NCBI GenBank assembly: GCA_020348925.1
Contig: CP070758.1
Location: 402,497 to 466,496, forward strand
Source of the DNA: Gemmatimonadota bacterium
GTDB lineage: Bacteria; JBHIER01; G020348925
Length of the DNA: 64,000 nucleotides
Direction: 5' to 3'
Shown here: piece by piece, positions 61,513 through 64,000 of the stretch
Layout of the letters: every line of letters begins with the position of its first letter
How positions within the stretch are numbered: the stretch's first letter is position 1
The notes under the pieces: generated by a model
The model's database searches: none
Told to the model about the DNA's origin: nothing
What the model saw: only the letters and a program-made list of their open reading frames with translations
Made by a program: the position numbers and the translations under genes

Positions 61513-64000
61513 TCACTTCATCAGCACCATCTTCTTCGTCTCACTGAAATCTTTTGCTTTCATGCTGTAAAAATAGATTCCACTGACCGCATTCTCGCCA
61601 TTCCAGAGGACCGAATGGTATCCTGCCTCCATCTCAGAGTCTATCAGTTCAGCCATCACCTGTCCCAGAATGTTATAGACCGTAAGAGTTACGTGTGTGG
61701 CCTGGGGCAAGGTGAAGCCGATTTCGGTGTCAGGATTAAATGGATTCGGATAATTCTGATGCAAGGCATATTGCTGAGGAAGTGGTTCGACTACGATCTC
61801 AAAAGACGTCTTCCCACTTACTGAAAGTTCCTCAACTTTCCGCATATCTATTTCGCGACTGTCGACTCGTGCCGTGATTGTGAGTTCATCTGGCAGATGT
61901 GAAATATCCCAGGTCACCTGCACCGCGTCCTCGCCGATATCGATCAGCAACATCCATCGACTGCTACCGAGGTTGCGAATATCCCGTTGAAGCTCAAAAA
62001 CATGACCATCGCTCATACTTAAGAAAGCACTCCGCTCATCTTTTGTTGGCCCAGGTGGTGGAAGGAGCAAATCAAAGTCACATTCAAAAACGTCACTGGC
62101 TGAAGCGGCCTGTCCAAACTCAAGTACGCTGGATTGCCTGCTGCCTGATATCGAAACATGTGAGACCCAATCGGCTTGTTTTAAATTCGAAGACGTCCTT
62201 TTGATCGGTACATTCTCAGTTGATTTGACCTCGATGATGCAGTCTGTTAAAGCGAATATCCAATATCCGAGCCCCGGCTCAACGATGTCTGTGCCATAAT
62301 AATCCTCACCGTTAAAACCGAACAGCGAGTTTGGAACAATACTGCTTTCAACAGCTGGCCGACCAGTGCTTAGATCGATGATGCTTGATACCGATACAGG
62401 CTCCAGCAAGGATCCAATGAGGTTCCAACCGGTTTTGAGGTGGAGAGTGTAATACTGCAAAGGATAGCCTATCAGATTGTATTGATTCCCTCCGGTGCAA
62501 TGGACGAAATATCCCAAACCTCCTTGGAGGAATTCCGCCGCCCTGTATGATCCGCTGTAATGCCAGTAAGGTCCATGATCGTACATTTTATCGAGGACGT
62601 CCGCTGAAACTGGAACCACTGGGAGTGATATAAGATTCCAATCCGGTTCCATGTTCAATTCAAATGCGATGTTTTGTGACGGTATTAGATTTGGCAATCC
62701 TATGAGGGTGAGTGTTGCATCATCCTCTTGAGGAGTATCCGGGTCATCCGAGGATTTTAAAGGCACTTCATTACTGGTAACAAAACCCTGATTCACAATC
62801 TCAGTGAGGAAGGGCAGGTTTTCGTTAAGCGTTACGCGGAAAGAGAGGGTTACTGATCTTCCTCCAAGCAACAGTCCGATAAATACAACGACTTCAGAAT
62901 CGCCCTCCGTGTTACCGGATAGAACGAATCCGCGAGTGGTCGTTACAGTGCCTGTGTTCAAGGTTGTCTTTGTGTCGGGAATGTCTGAGAATTGAACATT
63001 GGTGATATCCGTTGCAAGAGTATTGCTTGTGTTGGAAATAACTACAATATACTCAAGAACATCCCCTGGTGAGATGATACCATTACTGTCCGCATCAACA
63101 ACAAGGTTATCTCGTTTTAACACTTCCAATACGAATACAGTCTGTTCCACAGTCACAATGATAGCTTCACTCTCATTACCAGCGCGGTCAACCGCTGTCA
63201 CATAAACAGTATCGCCAACATCTATATATGAAGCAATCAAGGCTGCAAAACGCCCATTCCGATCGGCTTCCGCTTCTCCAAGAAGAGTCGTGAGTCCTTC
63301 GTTTTCATAGAATTTTACCCTCAGTCCTGATTCAAACCAATCCTGGCCTACAGATCCTGAGTCACCCTCGGCAAGACCGTCATCATAGATCTTAATCCGG
63401 GATTCCTCAGGCGGCCTTGGAGGTGTAATATCGACGAGAATATGCAATCCAGTATTCGGCTCGCCATCTTCAATATCCACCAAATTACTGGCTGTATCAC
63501 GGCCTTTTATTCGTACTTGTGCAAGCCCCTCACAGGTTACATCGGCGCCGAGCAAGCTCCATGTGTATCGATACGATAGCGTGTCACAATGAGGGGGTCC
63601 ATCATTTAACCATCGTTCTACCTCAAAGAAACCTTCATAATATACCGGCACGCCGTCTATATCAACTCGTTCCCCCTGGGCAAAGATAAAGATATCCATA
63701 GAACTCCAAAGCCGGCCGTTCCCCTCAACCGGGAACGTTTGATCGACCATGGTTGTAATCTCCACGTTCTGTCTGTTCGTTACTGGAATGTCACCGAGCG
63801 TCGGATGGGAAATGAATGGTAACGGTTGCCCGTCGCCCTCTCGAGCATACTCGATGTTATAAATCGGATCCTTTGAATCGAGAACAACGTAGGTGGTAAC
63901 CGGTATAAACTGCAGAAAACCGTCAACAGCAAGATAAATCTCAGAAGAGATTTCCCACAATCCATCATCGAAGTTCGATTCGTCATAGACCACCCAGTCG
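61513..64000 (-). CDS. Large secreted protein with FlgD/Por-type sorting tail (5' part outside window)
   Basis: The frame is open past base 64000, so at least 828 residues are visible and the N-terminus is missing. Visible parts are Ig-like segments, a DUF11-like repeat (residues about 290-430 of the visible part, SPGDVLEYIVVISNTS), and a pair of 'WNLIS/GWNLIG' segments (MEPDWNLISLPVVP and LKTGWNLIGSLLEP). The C-terminal NYPNPFNPDTEIGFTLP tail ends in KKMVLMK. It shares the tail with the cohesin protein at 5822-8422 and is probably exported by the same pathway to the surface. Binding or enzymatic function is unknown. Confidence 0.85.
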   Translation of the reverse strand, partial: DWVVYDESNFDDGLWEISSEIYLAVDGFLQFIPVTTYVVLDSKDPIYNIEYAREGDGQPLPFISHPTLGDIPVTNRQNVEITTMVDQTFPVEGNGRLWSSMDIFIFAQGERVDIDGVPVYYEGFFEVERWLNDGPPHCDTLSYRYTWSLLGADVTCEGLAQVRIKGRDTASNLVDIEDGEPNTGLHILVDITPPRPPEESRIKIYDDGLAEGDSGSVGQDWFESGLRVKFYENEGLTTLLGEAEADRNGRFAALIASYIDVGDTVYVTAVDRAGNESEAIIVTVEQTVFVLEVLKRDNLVVDADSNGIISPGDVLEYIVVISNTSNTLATDITNVQFSDIPDTKTTLNTGTVTTTRGFVLSGNTEGDSEVVVFIGLLLGGRSVTLSFRVTLNENLPFLTEIVNQGFVTSNEVPLKSSDDPDTPQEDDATLTLIGLPNLIPSQNIAFELNMEPDWNLISLPVVPVSADVLDKMYDHGPYWHYSGSYRAAEFLQGGLGYFVHCTGGNQYNLIGYPLQYYTLHLKTGWNLIGSLLEPVSVSSIIDLSTGRPAVESSIVPNSLFGFNGEDYYGTDIVEPGLGYWIFALTDCIIEVKSTENVPIKRTSSNLKQADWVSHVSISGSRQSSVLEFGQAASASDVFECDFDLLLPPPGPTKDERSAFLSMSDGHVFELQRDIRNLGSSRWMLLIDIGEDAVQVTWDISHLPDELTITARVDSREIDMRKVEELSVSGKTSFEIVVEPLPQQYALHQNYPNPFNPDTEIGFTLPQATHVTLTVYNILGQVMAELIDSEMEAGYHSVLWNGENAVSGIYFYSMKAKDFSETKKMVLMK

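Noticed and set aside
1..64000. CRISPR arrays, prophage or intact insertion sequences
   Set aside because: No regularly spaced direct repeats, and no cas, transposase or integrase genes were found.

Overview
The window looks like a chromosomal segment of an uncultivated or poorly characterised Gram-negative bacterium of the FCB type (the broad grouping that includes Marinimicrobia, Calditrichaeota, Zixibacteria and KSB1). The lineage is an inference. It rests on secreted proteins ending in NPFNP-type FlgD/Por-like sorting tails (5822-8422, 61513-64000), dockerin and cohesin modules, a lamin-tail protein, lipoproteins, and a peptidase fused to what looks like an outer-membrane beta-barrel. No rRNA, phage, CRISPR array or intact insertion sequence is visible. 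Base composition is even and genes are densely packed on both strands.

Layout. 1-5.3 kb: a partial lamin-tail protein, a Cys-rich Spy/CpxP-like exported protein, a TlpA-like thioredoxin protein with an extra C-terminal domain, a selenocysteine tRNA, and lpdA. 5.4-9.8 kb: a consensus promoter driving a five-cohesin/dockerin surface protein, then thioredoxin and a membrane protein. 10-15.2 kb, minus strand: dedA, ispF, ispD, queA, a DUF2905 gene, ruvB and a TPR lipoprotein. 15.5-26.6 kb: acylphosphatase, a four-repeat secreted protein, a DHH phosphoesterase, mutY with an intact Nudix box, a phosphatase-superfamily enzyme, a lysine-repeat protein, nitroreductase, thioesterase, and a Nudix-like/ABC-class ATPase pair. 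26.8-36.9 kb: a dockerin-bearing heparinase-like lyase, HAD, PAC2, a pyruvate-kinase C-domain protein, dinB, mazG, a radical SAM enzyme and nfo. 37-50 kb: a cluster of exported hydrolases (two M1 peptidases, an alpha/beta hydrolase lipoprotein, a matrixin), LysE, and an alpha/beta hydrolase gene broken by a 45-bp fold-back insertion. 50-57.8 kb: nfeD, an SPFH gene, hgcA and hgcB, then an HU gene and rnd. 58-64 kb: a C69 dipeptidase, a DUF4097-like protein, an inverted pair of DnaA boxes, and a partial sorted surface protein.

The most important content is the hgcA-hgcB pair (54182-55500). These are the corrinoid protein and ferredoxin required for mercury methylation. The diagnostic NVWCAAGK cap-helix motif, five membrane helices and the HgcB cysteine pattern are all present. 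The pair appears to be the distal part of an nfeD-SPFH-hgcA-hgcB transcription unit.

Other points of interest are the multi-cohesin protein and the separate dockerin-tagged lyase (a possible small cohesin/dockerin system), the M1 peptidase-barrel fusion, the fold-back template-switch mutation, and tRNA-Sec, which implies selenoproteins elsewhere in the genome.
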